From Hankyongella sp964404985 (GTDB lineage Bacteria > Pseudomonadota > Alphaproteobacteria > Sphingomonadales > Sphingomonadaceae), in contig CAYOMD010000015.1 of NCBI GenBank assembly GCA_964404985.1, positions 1-58,988 on the forward strand: DNA of 58,988 bases, given 5' to 3'. The notes under the pieces are model-generated. The model did not search any database. It was not told the DNA's origin and worked only from the letters and a program-made list of their open reading frames with translations. Each line of letters starts with the position of its first letter. Positions within the stretch are counted from its first letter, which is position 1. Made by a program: the position numbers and the translations under genes. Of the stretch, positions 19,001 through 27,385 are shown piece after piece.

Positions 19001-22000
19001 AGCACGCCGAACTGGCCGACGATGTCGGTCGGGCCGGAGACGGTGGTGGGGGTGCCGCCCGCGCCCAGGTCCCCGGTGCGGATGGCGCTGACCCGAAGGC
19101 TCTGGCCGGGCACGCCGTTGGTCACGTCCGTGTCGCTGTCGTTGGCGAGCACATTGCCGGTGACCGGCGACACATCGTCGGTCGTGGCCGGATTGCGATC
19201 ATCTTCGATGACGGTAAAGCTGTCGTTGGCGGCGACCGGTAGCGTGTTCTCCAGCACATCGCCGACCACGACCGTGATGAGGCTGGAGGTCACTGTGGCC
19301 GCCCCGTCGCTGACCACCACCTGCACCTCGTAGCGGTTGTCCCCGCCGGCGTCCTGTGGGGCCTCGAAGTCCGGGGCCGCGTTGAAGACCACCTGGCCGA
19401 TCGCATCGATCGTGAACAGGGCGCTGTCCGCGCCGGTCAGGCCAAAGGTGAGCGCATCGGTGTCGGGGTCGGTCGCCGAAACCAGAAACACCGGGTTGGT
19501 TGCCGCCTGAAGCTCGTCATAGGTGAATATATTGGCGTTGTTCGGATCGACGGTTGCGAAATTGCTGGCGGTGATGCCGCTGATAACCGGCGGGTTGTTG
19601 TTCGGGGCCTCGACCACATCCCCGACCGTGATCAGCAGGGTTTGCGTCGTGGTGGCCTGGCCGTCGCTGGCGGTGGCCGTGGCCTCATAGATATTGTCCC
19701 CGTTGGCGTCTGTCGGGGCCTCGAAGTCCGGCGGGGTGATGAAGCTGAGCGCGCCGGTCACCGTATTGAGCTGGAACCGCGCGGCATCGGCGCCGCCCAG
19801 CGCACCGAAGGTAACCGGGTCATCGTCCGCATCGGTCACGCTCAGGATGGTGATGGCCCCGACCGTGTTTTCATCGACGAAGATTTCGGCCTCGTTCCCG
19901 AACACCGGCGGGAAATTGTCGGAGATGACCGTGATCTCAACCGCCTGGGCGGCGCTCAGGCTGCCGTCCGTGACCGTGAGGGTGAGATTGTAGACATTGT
20001 CCGCACCCTGGTCCTGCGGGTTGGCGATGTTGGGCGCAGCGCGGAACGCCAGCGCGCCGGTCTGGGCGTCGACAGTGAACAGCGCAGCGTCCGCCCCGGC
20101 AATGGTGTAGGTGAGGGTGGCGTTGCTGTCCGGGTCCGTGCCGTTGCCGGCGGCGGTGACGGCGGTGGTGCCGGAATTGACGGTCACCGCGCGGGTGGCG
20201 GCAATCACCGGGGCATCGTTGGCACCGGTGACGGTGATGCGCACCTGTGCGGTTGCGGGCGGCTGGCCGGTGCCGTCGTCCACCTCATAGGTGAACAGGT
20301 CGGTCGCGGTCTGCCCGGCACCCAGGCTGTTGGTGTCGGTATCGCCGTTGTCGAGCGTGTAGGTGAAGGTGCCGTTCGGATTGACGATCAGCTGCCCGTA
20401 GACGCCAGCCCCGTTGCCCTGCCGCGAAAAGGTCAGCGGGTCGTTGTTGGGATCGCTGGCGGCCAGCAGGCCGCTGACGCTGTTCGGTGCGGCATCCTCG
20501 GTGATGCTGGCGGTCGTGTCGCTCGCGACCGGTGGCTCCGGCGCGCCGTTGAGCGAGACCGTGATGCTGAGCGGCCGCGTGACAGTCGTCGTGCCGTCGG
20601 TAATCCCGACCGTGATGTCGTAGACATTGTTGCCGTCCGCATCGCCCGGGTTGGCGACACTGGTCACGCCGCGGAAGCTCAGCTGGCCGCTCAGGTCGTC
20701 GAGGAAGAAGCTGCCGGCATCCGCGCCGCCGACAATGCTGAAGGACAGATCATCGCCATCGATGTCGGTGGCGGCAATGCGCGCGACATCAAAGCGGCCT
20801 TGCTGGACGTTGAACGCCTGATTGCCAGTGAAGCGCGGGGCGTCGTTGACGCCGGTGATCGTGACCGCGATCTGCGCCGTGGACGTGCCGCCGTTCGTGT
20901 CGCGGGCGGTGTAGGTGAAGTTATCGGTCAGGGTCTGGCCGGCCCCCAGCGCCTGCACAGTGCCAAGCGCATTGTCGACCGCGAAGGAATAGCTGCCATC
21001 CGCATTCAGGGTCAGCGCGCCGAAAGCGCCTGCGATGACAGTCGGGCTACCGGCGACAACCGCCTGGGACGCCCCGCCGCGGCTGACGGCCGTGACGGTG
21101 AGCGCTCGGTCTTCGGGGTCCGAGTCGTTGGCGAGCACACTGCCGGTGACCGCCGTGCCGTCTTCGACGACGGCGACCGGATCTGCAACCAGGACCGGGG
21201 CATCGTTGGTCAGGGTGATGGTGACCGTCTGGCGCACGCTGCGGCCGCCGCTGTCGCGCACGGTGTACTCGAATGAGTAGGTGCCTGCCGGCAGATTGGC
21301 CGGATCGAACACGATGTTGTCGAGTTGATTGACAGCCGGCAAGTTGCTGAGGCTGAGCGGGGTTCCGGGCGTTTCCTGCCCGCCTTGCAGCGGGGCCTGG
21401 CCGTCCGGGAGGATGCGGAATGCGCTGGCGAGGCTGGCGTTGACCGTGCCGTTCTGGCGCAGGACGATGGAGGAGACCGTCAGCGGGTCCGGCTGGCCGT
21501 TGGCGTTGATATCCGGATCGGTCGGCACCGTGATGCCGAGGCTGACAGGAGCCGAAGAACTTGCAGCGACAGGCGCCGGGGCCGCCGCTACCGGCGCATC
21601 GTTGGTCCCGGTGATGGTGATGGTGAGCGTCGCCGGCTGAAACGTCGTCCCGCCAGACTGAATGGTGTAGGTGAAGTTCTGGGTTGCCGTGACGCCTTCG
21701 CCGAGCGCCGTGACGGTCGCGTTGTTCGCCGGCGTGAAGGTGTAGCTGCCGTCGGCTGCGACAGTCAGCGCGCCCAGCGGCGACGTGAGCGGCTGGCCCA
21801 CGGCTCCGGCGGCACCATTTGCCACGGATATAGTGGTCACCTGCGGCGTGACGCCAGCCGGCGCCTGCACATTGGCGAGCAGACCGGCCGCCGCATCAAT
21901 CGCCAGCGGGCGACCGGCCAGGGTGTCAGGGGTTGTATCGCCGGGGGGTGGCGCGACGGTGCTCGGGCCCTGAGCGCCACCGCCGCCACCGCTGTCGCCA

Positions 22001-22200
22001 CTCGCACAGGCCGCCATGAACATCAGCGGGGAGAGCAGCGCCGTGCGGGTGGCAGCATCGCGGGCGGCCTCAAATTTGCGCCGTGAGCGCCGGACAGCCC
22101 CGTTCAGGGCGATCGCCTGGGTCAGTTCGGAGAAACGGATGTCCGTCTCGGCGTCGGCATTTGCAGTATCCGCGCGCAGGCAAGTCAGAGTATCGAGCAT
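16069..22200 (-). CDS. Giant cadherin-like / FG-GAP surface protein (2,043 residues)
   Basis: Large surface or secreted protein. Residues about 65-1480 are a string of bacterial Ig/cadherin/VCBS-type modules, each with TGxNDAP or NDAPV joints, acidic DxDGD calcium loops and Phe-Thr-Tyr strands. Residues about 1480-2000 hold integrin-type FG-GAP repeats ending VIGAPG, including calcium loops DYNGDDIGD (near 1850) and DINNDGRDD (near 1925). The N-terminus is unusual: a 36-residue polar leader, then SRRKF (Tat-like), a weakly hydrophobic stretch and MAAC at 62-65 followed by a glycine-rich linker, which looks like a lipobox. No RTX nonapeptides are seen. Adhesion is the likely role but is inferred. 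A low-GC patch lies inside (18480-18800). A GAGG ribosome site precedes the start. Confidence 0.8.
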   Translation of the reverse strand: MLDTLTCLRADTANADAETDIRFSELTQAIALNGAVRRSRRKFEAARDAATRTALLSPLMFMAACASGDSGGGGGAQGPSTVAPPPGDTTPDTLAGRPLAIDAAAGLLANVQAPAGVTPQVTTISVANGAAGAVGQPLTSPLGALTVAADGSYTFTPANNATVTALGEGVTATQNFTYTIQSGGTTFQPATLTITITGTNDAPVAAAPAPVAASSSAPVSLGITVPTDPDINANGQPDPLTVSSIVLRQNGTVNASLASAFRILPDGQAPLQGGQETPGTPLSLSNLPAVNQLDNIVFDPANLPAGTYSFEYTVRDSGGRSVRQTVTITLTNDAPVLVADPVAVVEDGTAVTGSVLANDSDPEDRALTVTAVSRGGASQAVVAGSPTVIAGAFGALTLNADGSYSFAVDNALGTVQALGAGQTLTDNFTYTARDTNGGTSTAQIAVTITGVNDAPRFTGNQAFNVQQGRFDVARIAATDIDGDDLSFSIVGGADAGSFFLDDLSGQLSFRGVTSVANPGDADGNNVYDITVGITDGTTTVTRPLSITVSLNGAPEPPVASDTTASITEDAAPNSVSGLLAASDPNNDPLTFSRQGNGAGVYGQLIVNPNGTFTYTLDNGDTDTNSLGAGQTATDLFTYEVDDGTGQPPATAQVRITVTGANDAPVIAATRAVTVNSGTTAVTAAGNGTDPDSNATLTYTIAGADAALFTVDAQTGALAFRAAPNIANPQDQGADNVYNLTLTVTDGSLSAAQAVEITVISDNFPPVFGNEAEIFVDENTVGAITILSVTDADDDPVTFGALGGADAARFQLNTVTGALSFITPPDFEAPTDANGDNIYEATATASDGQATTTQTLLITVGDVVEAPNNNPPVISGITASNFATVDPNNANIFTYDELQAATNPVFLVSATDPDTDALTFGLTGADSALFTIDAIGQVVFNAAPDFEAPQDAGGDNRYEVQVVVSDGAATVTSSLITVVVGDVLENTLPVAANDSFTVIEDDRNPATTDDVSPVTGNVLANDSDTDVTNGVPGQSLRVSAIRTGDLGAGGTPTTVSGPTDIVGQFGVLTIDGPGNASYVLNGDQDSLNTGDTRREVFTYTLVDGAGGTTQAELVYNIEGRTDLLAVDAVDDVFTTLVTRTDFEENGVVPIQGISLSTNDLPSTPSRSVEVIAARFINDQTGSSTTWTINFDAVTGNFQSFSPFDGSLSLLSFDSSRGTWELSLADGIDGLLYDLSRVEWNFRLEYTIGDTDDAFDGLLDADSAATDTATAFITISIDAGSVIPVAEADKTLAAVQGLTTSVALNIAAPTDNAPLPANAITVLSLPTQGDITTGGRILQVGDTLTVAELGSLVWDATGLAPNNYGSFSYSVLDADGNASADRNAGTFEIEAQIVTLAVVQREINLGSFTNGYTITPSTAGGGIGSFTNVDFGAALAVASDTVFGSVEGGGTRDLVIGAPGHSNGAGALFGTDLSGLTTGNGVITGGNRIVTGAAGQRLGTSVAVGPIDGFRNPNNPELIVGAPGANSAAGAVYILSGELTEPPVDGVNDTITTPGNITGTVAIPNSALNGTNVALISGTAGSGLGSTVAYLGNIGGVNSGPELFLNAPGADSFFSFAGNAPGAANNTDGRVAPISVSVTDAGVGYVIDGGSYAGTNPVEGLKNIANPPTTTTGVGYSLGTASAGGFTAASYGTIGQSISNIADIRLDALVLGNSTTNQVVIVGGVGDIATTAQPGVSGDELNAPLVLSTGNAADALGASTALVNALGFVRDQANIIPDSPALRDLLIGAPGRDSTANGTDNVGAAFLLMGGGEVFSLSGSFSLDNTATNARIVEIRNNIAGSGFGTVVADIGDYNGDDIGDFAIGAPGQNGGNGAVYVVFGRAFEDNWFGDVAGQNRTTLVLDASNLGTEYIRLDGTSGARAGAAILGLGDINNDGRDDIAIGAPDGGTNANGIVHVIFGTPIAQVADPRAGAQNGAPPPQFSAAVSVFDADGQVDALLAATLGEGAQAPLDAGVFAPEFDGEFDKAQLLAFAPLHADGMVLHIA

Positions 22201-22514
22201 GGCCGCCTCGTATGTATTAAAAAAGTGTAAATTTAGTGTCCGGCTATAACCCGATTCGGCGAATAAGAAAAAGCTTTAAGGGCACCTGCGCGCCGAATTT
22301 TCGCTTGATTTTTCAAGGAATTCGCAGGGCCCATTGGTTACATTTTTATGACATGGATAATCGGGCAAATATCAGGGTTAATAATGCCTGGCGCAGAATT
22401 TACCCGTTACGTCCTGCTGGTGAAGTTGCACCCAGCGCGATTTCACCATCGATCTTGGATATTCTCGACAACGAGGCGATTGACAGGTGTGCAGCGGCGC
22501 AGCACATAACGCTC
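22201..22514. promoter_or_regulatory. Divergent intergenic region with one CtrA-like site
   Basis: This AT-richer stretch separates the giant surface protein from the NDUFS4-like gene. Read on the minus strand, 22231-22217 is TTTACACTTTTTTAA, that is TTTA-N7-TTAA, one base off a CtrA box. It sits only 17 bp from the surface-protein start, so it would overlap the transcript rather than the promoter core. The rest is open in the frame of the NDUFS4-like gene but does not look coding. Confidence 0.3.
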
Positions 22515-22793
22515 ATGACCGCGCTGATCTATTCGCCGAGCAAATCCGCCATGCAGTCCGGGCACCGGGGGCAGGGTCTTTGGGTGCTTGAATTCGAACA
22601 GAAAGACCGCAAGACGGCGGACCCTCTCATGGGCTGGTCTGGCTCGTCCGACACGCGCAACCAGGTGCGCCTGCGTTTTCACTCCCTTGAGGAGGCTGTG
22701 CTCTACGCGCAGCGGCAGGGCCTTGAGTATGTGCTTCAGACGCCGCAACCCCGCGCGCTGAAGTTGCAATCCTACGCGGATAATTTTCGGTAA
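22515..22793 (+). CDS. NDUFS4-like complex I accessory protein
   Basis: The 92-residue product matches the ETC complex I 18-kDa (NDUFS4) family: ALIYSPSKSAMQSG, then WVLEFEQKDRKTADPLMGWSGSSDT, then QVRLRFHSLEEAVLYAQRQGL and the terminal YADNF. In alphaproteobacteria this is an accessory subunit of NADH:quinone oxidoreductase. The frame is open for 93 more codons upstream, but those residues do not resemble the family, so the ATG at 22515 is chosen; its ribosome site is weak. The gene converges with prmA and their ends overlap by 22 bp. Confidence 0.8.
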   Translation: MTALIYSPSKSAMQSGHRGQGLWVLEFEQKDRKTADPLMGWSGSSDTRNQVRLRFHSLEEAVLYAQRQGLEYVLQTPQPRALKLQSYADNFR

Positions 22794-23737
22794 TTTTCCA
22801 ACTGCGGTCGCGCGCAGCCTGCCGGTTTGCGCAGGAGCAGGGTCGGCCATTCCGGGCTGCCCAGCCGCTGCACCAGTATCAGCCCGCGCGCACGGTAAGC
22901 AGCGAGCACGGGTGGTGCCTGACGCGCGAGCAAACCCGCCAGCAGCAGCATGCCGCCCGGCCTCAGTGCGGCACTGAGCGACGGGGCCAGCGCGACCAGC
23001 GGGCCGGCGAGGATATTGGCGACCAGCAGATCGAACGGGTCTGCGCGCCGGAACCGCGCGTGGGCGATGCCGGGGCAGGTGAGCAGATCGATACGGCCGC
23101 TGGCGCGTCCCAGCCGCGCCGCGTTCAGGGTTGCGGTGCGCCTGGCGACGGTCACCGCCAGCGGGTCGATATCGCTGGCGATGATCTGCGCCCGCGGCCA
23201 GAGTTTGGCTGCGGCCAGCGCCAGAAGCGCGGTTCCCGTGCCGACGTCAGCGATGCGGGCAAAACGGCGGCGCTCCGCCAGCGCGGCAAGGGCAGCAAGG
23301 CAGCCGTGCGTCGTCGGGTGGTGGCCGGTGCCGAACGCTTCGGCGGCCGGGATCACCAACCGGATGCCACTGGGGCGGACCTCATTCAGGCGCTCCGGCG
23401 TGCTGACGCGAAAACGCCCGGCATCGATGGGCGGCAGACCATTCTGGCTCAGGCTGAGCCAGTCCTGCTGCTCCAGGGGCTGTGGCCGGAGTGTTGACGG
23501 ATCGAGTCCGGCGATGCCAGTGGCCAGGCGCTCGACCAACGCCGGGTCCGGCTCCATCTCGAAGTACAGCTCTGCCACCCAATCGTCCGCCACCCAGGCC
23601 CCTGTGGGCTGGTCGTCGGCCTCGAAGATGGCCATGCTGGGAATATTGTCCGGCGCAAAAAGCCCGTCCGGCTCGCTTTGCAGCCAGAGGCTCTCGGCAT
23701 GGCTCAGCGGCAGGCGAAGCAACCACAGGCTGGTCAT
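22772..23737 (-). CDS. prmA: Ribosomal protein L11 methyltransferase PrmA
   Basis: SAM-dependent enzyme that trimethylates ribosomal protein L11. The 321 residues include EAFGTGHHPTTHGCL (about 132-146), the SAM loop IADVGTGTALLALAAAKLW, and the catalytic-region motif LLVANILAGPLVALAPSL. The length is a little above the usual 290-300 because of a basic C-terminal tail. The start overlaps the uvrD stop by four bases, so it is translated from the uvrD message. Confidence 0.9.
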   Translation of the reverse strand: MTSLWLLRLPLSHAESLWLQSEPDGLFAPDNIPSMAIFEADDQPTGAWVADDWVAELYFEMEPDPALVERLATGIAGLDPSTLRPQPLEQQDWLSLSQNGLPPIDAGRFRVSTPERLNEVRPSGIRLVIPAAEAFGTGHHPTTHGCLAALAALAERRRFARIADVGTGTALLALAAAKLWPRAQIIASDIDPLAVTVARRTATLNAARLGRASGRIDLLTCPGIAHARFRRADPFDLLVANILAGPLVALAPSLSAALRPGGMLLLAGLLARQAPPVLAAYRARGLILVQRLGSPEWPTLLLRKPAGCARPQLENYRKLSA

Positions 23738-25986
23738 GCAGGTGATACAAAGCTGCCGATGACGCGCTTTGCCCCTGCTGTTTCGAAGGCAATATCCAGC
23801 TTGTCGCCATCGATCGCCGTGATGCAGCCATACCCGAACTTCTGGTGGAAAATCCGCTGTCCCAGCACGAAGGCGTCGCGGGTGGCAATCCGGGCCGGGG
23901 CGCCAGGCGTGTTTGCGCGCATCGCCTCATGGCTGCTGGCACGCGCCCAGCCGGGACCGCGGCCCTCAAGGCGGACAGAATGGGCCAAAGGATCGACATT
24001 CGGCATCGCGGACCAGAGCCGGGTCTGGCCGGCCATGGTGGTCGACTTCTGGACGCAGCGGGTGGGCAACTCCGCCAGAAAGCGCGACGGCAGGCAGGAT
24101 TGCCACTGGCCGTAGACGCGCCGGTTGGCGGCGTGGGTGATGATGGCAGCACGACGCGCCCGTGTGATGCCGACGTAGGCGAGCCGGCGTTCTTCCTCCA
24201 GGCTGGCAAGGCCGCCCTCGTCCAGGGCGCGCTGGTTCGGAAACAGCCCTTCCTCCCACCCGGCAAGGAATACGGTCGGGAATTCCAACCCCTTGGCGGC
24301 ATGCAGGGTCATGACCGTGACTTTGGGGCCGTCGCGCTTCTCCTCGTTCTCCATCACCAGCGAGACGTGATCGAGGAAGCCAGCCAGCGACTCGAAGTCT
24401 TCCATGGCGCGGGTGAGTTCGACGAGGTTCTCCAGCCGTCCGGAGGCCTCCGGCGATTTGTCCGCCTGGAGCATCGCCGTATAGCCGGACTCCTCCAGGA
24501 TCGTCCGTGCCAGAGCTGCATGGTGCAGGGTGGCAAGGCCATCGCGCCAGCGCGCAAGATCGGCCAGAAGACCGGACAGCGCCCGGCGGGCGGCGGGCGG
24601 CAGTTCGTCGGTCGCGGTCAGTTCCATGGCGGTGCGCACCAGGGACAGGCTGCGCGCACGCGCCAGGCTGTGCAACTTCTGCAGGGTCTTGTCGCCAAGG
24701 CCGCGCTTCGGGGTGTTGACGATGCGCTCGAACGCCAGATCGTCGTCCGGCTGTCTGATCAGTCTGAGGTACGCAATGGCATCGCGAATTTCCGCGCGCT
24801 CGTAAAAGCGAAAGCCGCCGACAATCCGGTACGGCAGGCCGAGGGTCAGAAAACGGTCCTCGAATTCACGGGTCTGGAAGGACGCGCGCACCAGTACCGC
24901 CGTATCTCCAAGCGACTCCCCGCGCGCCATGCCTGATTCGATGCGCTCGCCGATAACCCGCGCTTCTTCCGCGCCGTCCCAGACCGACACCACCTCGACC
25001 GGCTGCCCGGACGGTGCATCGGTCCAGAGGGTCTTGCCGAGCCTGCTCGTGTTGGCATCTATAAGCCCGCTGGCTGCACCAAGTATTTCAGGGGTCGAGC
25101 GATAATTCTGCTCAAGGCGAATGACGTGCGCGCCGGGGAAGTCCTGCTCGAAGCGGAGAATATTCGCCACTTCGGCACCCCGCCAGGAGTAGATGGACTG
25201 ATCATCATCGCCCACACAGCAGATGTTCTTGCGGGACTGTGCCAATAGTCGCAGCCAGAGATACTGGCAGACGTTGGTATCCTGATACTCATCGACGAGG
25301 ATGTATTTGAACCGCCGCTGATACTGCTCCAGTACGTCCGGGTGGCGCTGCAGAATGGCCAGCGTGTGCAGCAGCAAATCTCCGAAATCGCAGGCATTTA
25401 CGGTCTTCAACCGGTCCTGATAGGCTTGATAGAGCGGGATCGCCTTGCCGTCGGCAAAGGTGCCGGCCTCTGTGGCGGGCACCAGCTCCGGCGTCCAGCC
25501 CCGGTTTTTCCAGCGGTCGATGATGCCGGCCAAGACCCGTGCTGGCCAACGTTTCTCATCAAGGTCCGCCAGGGTCAGGACCTGTTTGATCGCGCGGATC
25601 TGATCGTCGGTATCGAGGATGCTGAAACTGTTCGTCAGGCCTACCAGCTCGGCATGACGGCGCAACATCCGCGCCGAGACCGAGTGGAAGGTGCCAAGCC
25701 AGCTCATCCCTTCGACAGCACCACCGATCATCTGGCCAACCCGGTGCTGCATCTCCCGCGCCGCCCTGTTGGTGAAGGTGACGGCCAGTATCTCGCCGGG
25801 GTAGGCGCGCCCGGTCGCAACGAGATGGGCAAGCCGCGCCGTCAACGCCCGGGTTTTGCCGGTACCGGCACCCGCGAGCACCAGAACGGGACCGTCCAGC
25901 GTCTCCACAGCATCGCGCTGCGGCGCGTTCAGTCCGTGGAGATACTCGGGGTGCGGGGCATCGGTTGCTGCGTGCAGGCTCATCAT
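23734..25986 (-). CDS. uvrD: ATP-dependent DNA helicase UvrD/PcrA
   Basis: Superfamily 1A 3'-5' helicase for nucleotide-excision and mismatch repair and for removing stalled RNA polymerase or RecA. Motif Q (LNAPQRDAV) is at 19-27, motif I GAGTGKT at 39-45, and motif Ia, VDEYQDTN (motif II), DDDQSIYSWRGA (III), LEQNYRST (IV), VMTLHAAKGLEFPTVF (V) and RRLAYVGITRARR (VI) follow in order. The 750 residues and a C-terminal tudor-like region (QKFGYGCITAID) fit PcrA/UvrD rather than Rep. Two adjacent ATGs are possible starts. Confidence 0.95.
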   Translation of the reverse strand: MMSLHAATDAPHPEYLHGLNAPQRDAVETLDGPVLVLAGAGTGKTRALTARLAHLVATGRAYPGEILAVTFTNRAAREMQHRVGQMIGGAVEGMSWLGTFHSVSARMLRRHAELVGLTNSFSILDTDDQIRAIKQVLTLADLDEKRWPARVLAGIIDRWKNRGWTPELVPATEAGTFADGKAIPLYQAYQDRLKTVNACDFGDLLLHTLAILQRHPDVLEQYQRRFKYILVDEYQDTNVCQYLWLRLLAQSRKNICCVGDDDQSIYSWRGAEVANILRFEQDFPGAHVIRLEQNYRSTPEILGAASGLIDANTSRLGKTLWTDAPSGQPVEVVSVWDGAEEARVIGERIESGMARGESLGDTAVLVRASFQTREFEDRFLTLGLPYRIVGGFRFYERAEIRDAIAYLRLIRQPDDDLAFERIVNTPKRGLGDKTLQKLHSLARARSLSLVRTAMELTATDELPPAARRALSGLLADLARWRDGLATLHHAALARTILEESGYTAMLQADKSPEASGRLENLVELTRAMEDFESLAGFLDHVSLVMENEEKRDGPKVTVMTLHAAKGLEFPTVFLAGWEEGLFPNQRALDEGGLASLEEERRLAYVGITRARRAAIITHAANRRVYGQWQSCLPSRFLAELPTRCVQKSTTMAGQTRLWSAMPNVDPLAHSVRLEGRGPGWARASSHEAMRANTPGAPARIATRDAFVLGQRIFHQKFGYGCITAIDGDKLDIAFETAGAKRVIGSFVSPA

Positions 25987-26108
25987 GCCTGTCTAGCGCA
26001 TGCCGGATGGCGAGACGAGAGGCAGAATGTTGAAATGCACAAGCAGTAGACGCGTAACGATACGCACGGTCTATTTGTTGAGGAATTAGGCGCTGCTGCC
26101 AGCTTGCT

Positions 26109-26669
26109 TCAGGCCTTGAGGGCCTCGGATATCCGGCTGAGGAAATACAGGCGGTCGATCGGCTTCTCGATCAGGTCGTTCATGCCGGCGTCCTGGCAGT
26201 CGCGGCGTTCCGTGTCGCCGATGTTCGCGGTCATGGCGAGGATTGGTGTGTTCTCGTTCAGGCCTTTGCGCTCCCGGATGGCGCGCGCGGCCTCCAGGCC
26301 GCTCATCTCGGGCATCCGGACATCCATCAGAATCAGATCAAAGATTTCCACTTCTGCTGCGGCGACTGCTTGGCGTCCGTTGTCGACGATCAGCATCTCG
26401 TAATTGCCGAGTTCCAGCAGCGTTCGCACCAGCATCTGATTGATGACATTATCTTCGGCGACCAGAACGCGCGCGGTCGGCGTAGTAGGCGCCTCATGGG
26501 AATTCTGTATCACTTTGGTGGGATACCGGTGTGGCCGTGGAGTTCCGGAGGGATCGGCCATTCTCACCATCTCCAGTCGCTCCATCGATTGGGCAAACCA
26601 GTTCGTGACGGCAAACGGATATGTCGAATCACCGTTCGCCAGGTAAGCATCCGCCGGAATACGCAACAT
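26109..26669 (-). CDS. Single-domain response regulator with long N-terminal tail
   Basis: The 186-residue product has a receiver domain at about 66-186 with acidic pair E72-D73, phospho-acceptor Asp116 (LILMDVRMPEMSG) and a conserved Lys in EKPID. It resembles the receivers of hybrid kinases (AEDNVINQMLVRTLLE). No output domain is present. The first 65 residues are unlike any receiver and are not recognised. The start at 26669 is favoured because GGGGG lies six bases upstream; a second ATG at 26675 abuts it. A perfect CtrA box lies 86 bp upstream, so cell-cycle control is likely. No kinase is adjacent. Confidence 0.82.
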   Translation of the reverse strand: MLRIPADAYLANGDSTYPFAVTNWFAQSMERLEMVRMADPSGTPRPHRYPTKVIQNSHEAPTTPTARVLVAEDNVINQMLVRTLLELGNYEMLIVDNGRQAVAAAEVEIFDLILMDVRMPEMSGLEAARAIRERKGLNENTPILAMTANIGDTERRDCQDAGMNDLIEKPIDRLYFLSRISEALKA

Positions 26670-26754
26670 TAACATCCCCCATACAAGTATTCGAAGCCGT
26701 TCGAATACGTGCCAGTTTCTCTACCCCTCGTTTATAGGGTTACAATTGGGTAAG

Positions 26755-26769
26755 TTAATAAAAAGTTAA
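26755..26769. promoter_or_regulatory. Perfect CtrA box, TTAA-N7-TTAA
   Basis: TTAATAAAAAGTTAA at 26755-26769 is an exact TTAA-N7-TTAA, and it reads as a CtrA box on both strands. It lies in the 130-bp gap between rsmD and the response-regulator gene, about 86 bp before the regulator's start, so CtrA control of the regulator is the simplest reading. In an AT-rich gap a chance match is possible. Confidence 0.65.
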
Positions 26770-26806
26770 AATTTCCCCGACGCTGTGTAATGCCAAGAAT
26801 GTGAAA

Positions 26807-27385
26807 TTATCGATCCTGCCTAAATGATAAAAGATAGGTTTTTGTTTTCCCGTACTGATGAATTGCAAGGCAAATGAAGCGGCACGAATCGCTATTAAGA
26901 TAATCCGGTAGCTGCGGATCGTTTCCTTGAGCCTCCGTAACTAGAATGCTCGTGTCCTGAATCCAGTTGGCCTGTGCGAGTCGCTCCAGGATCGGGATGT
27001 GGAGCCCCTCGGCATAGGGTGGATCAAGATAGACAATATCGTAGGGTGTGGTCGCGACCGGCAGGGTGCGCGCATCCTGGCACAGGATCCTGGCGCTTTC
27101 GGTCTGGTCCAGACGCTTGAACATCTGCAGGATCGCGTTTGCCGCGCTGCGGTCCTGTTCCACGAAGGTGGCGTGAGCCGCGCCGCGCGATACCGCCTCG
27201 ATGCCGAACGCGCCGGAACCGGCGCAGATATCGGCAACCCTCAAGCCCTCCCAATCGCCAAGCATGGACTGCAAGCGGCTGAAGACGGCCTCACGGACCC
27301 GCTCGGATGTCGGGCGGACCGCCAGACCTTCGGGGACTGGCAGCCTCCGGCCTTTCCATTTGCCAGCAATGATGCGCACGCTCAT
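26807..27385 (-). CDS. rsmD: 16S rRNA (guanine-966 N2)-methyltransferase RsmD
   Basis: Methylates G966 of 16S rRNA in the assembled small subunit. The 192 residues start MSVRIIAGKWKGRRL and continue with RPTSERVREAVFSRL, the SAM loop VADICAGSGAFGIEAVSRG and the catalytic IVYLDPPYAEG, all diagnostic. The ATG at 27385 overlaps the pseudouridine synthase stop by four bases; the frame is open further upstream only as a shadow. The C-terminus is slightly longer than usual. Confidence 0.94.
   Translation of the reverse strand: MSVRIIAGKWKGRRLPVPEGLAVRPTSERVREAVFSRLQSMLGDWEGLRVADICAGSGAFGIEAVSRGAAHATFVEQDRSAANAILQMFKRLDQTESARILCQDARTLPVATTPYDIVYLDPPYAEGLHIPILERLAQANWIQDTSILVTEAQGNDPQLPDYLNSDSCRFICLAIHQYGKTKTYLLSFRQDR

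Noticed and set aside
19642..21276. 544-residue open frame opposite the giant adhesin gene
   Set aside because: Gly/Arg/Val-rich antisense of repeated adhesin modules. Its repeats mirror those on the minus strand and it has no ribosome site.
22236..22514. N-terminal extension of the NDUFS4-like frame
   Set aside because: It is open but unlike the family and lies in the divergent promoter region; the core starts at 22515.
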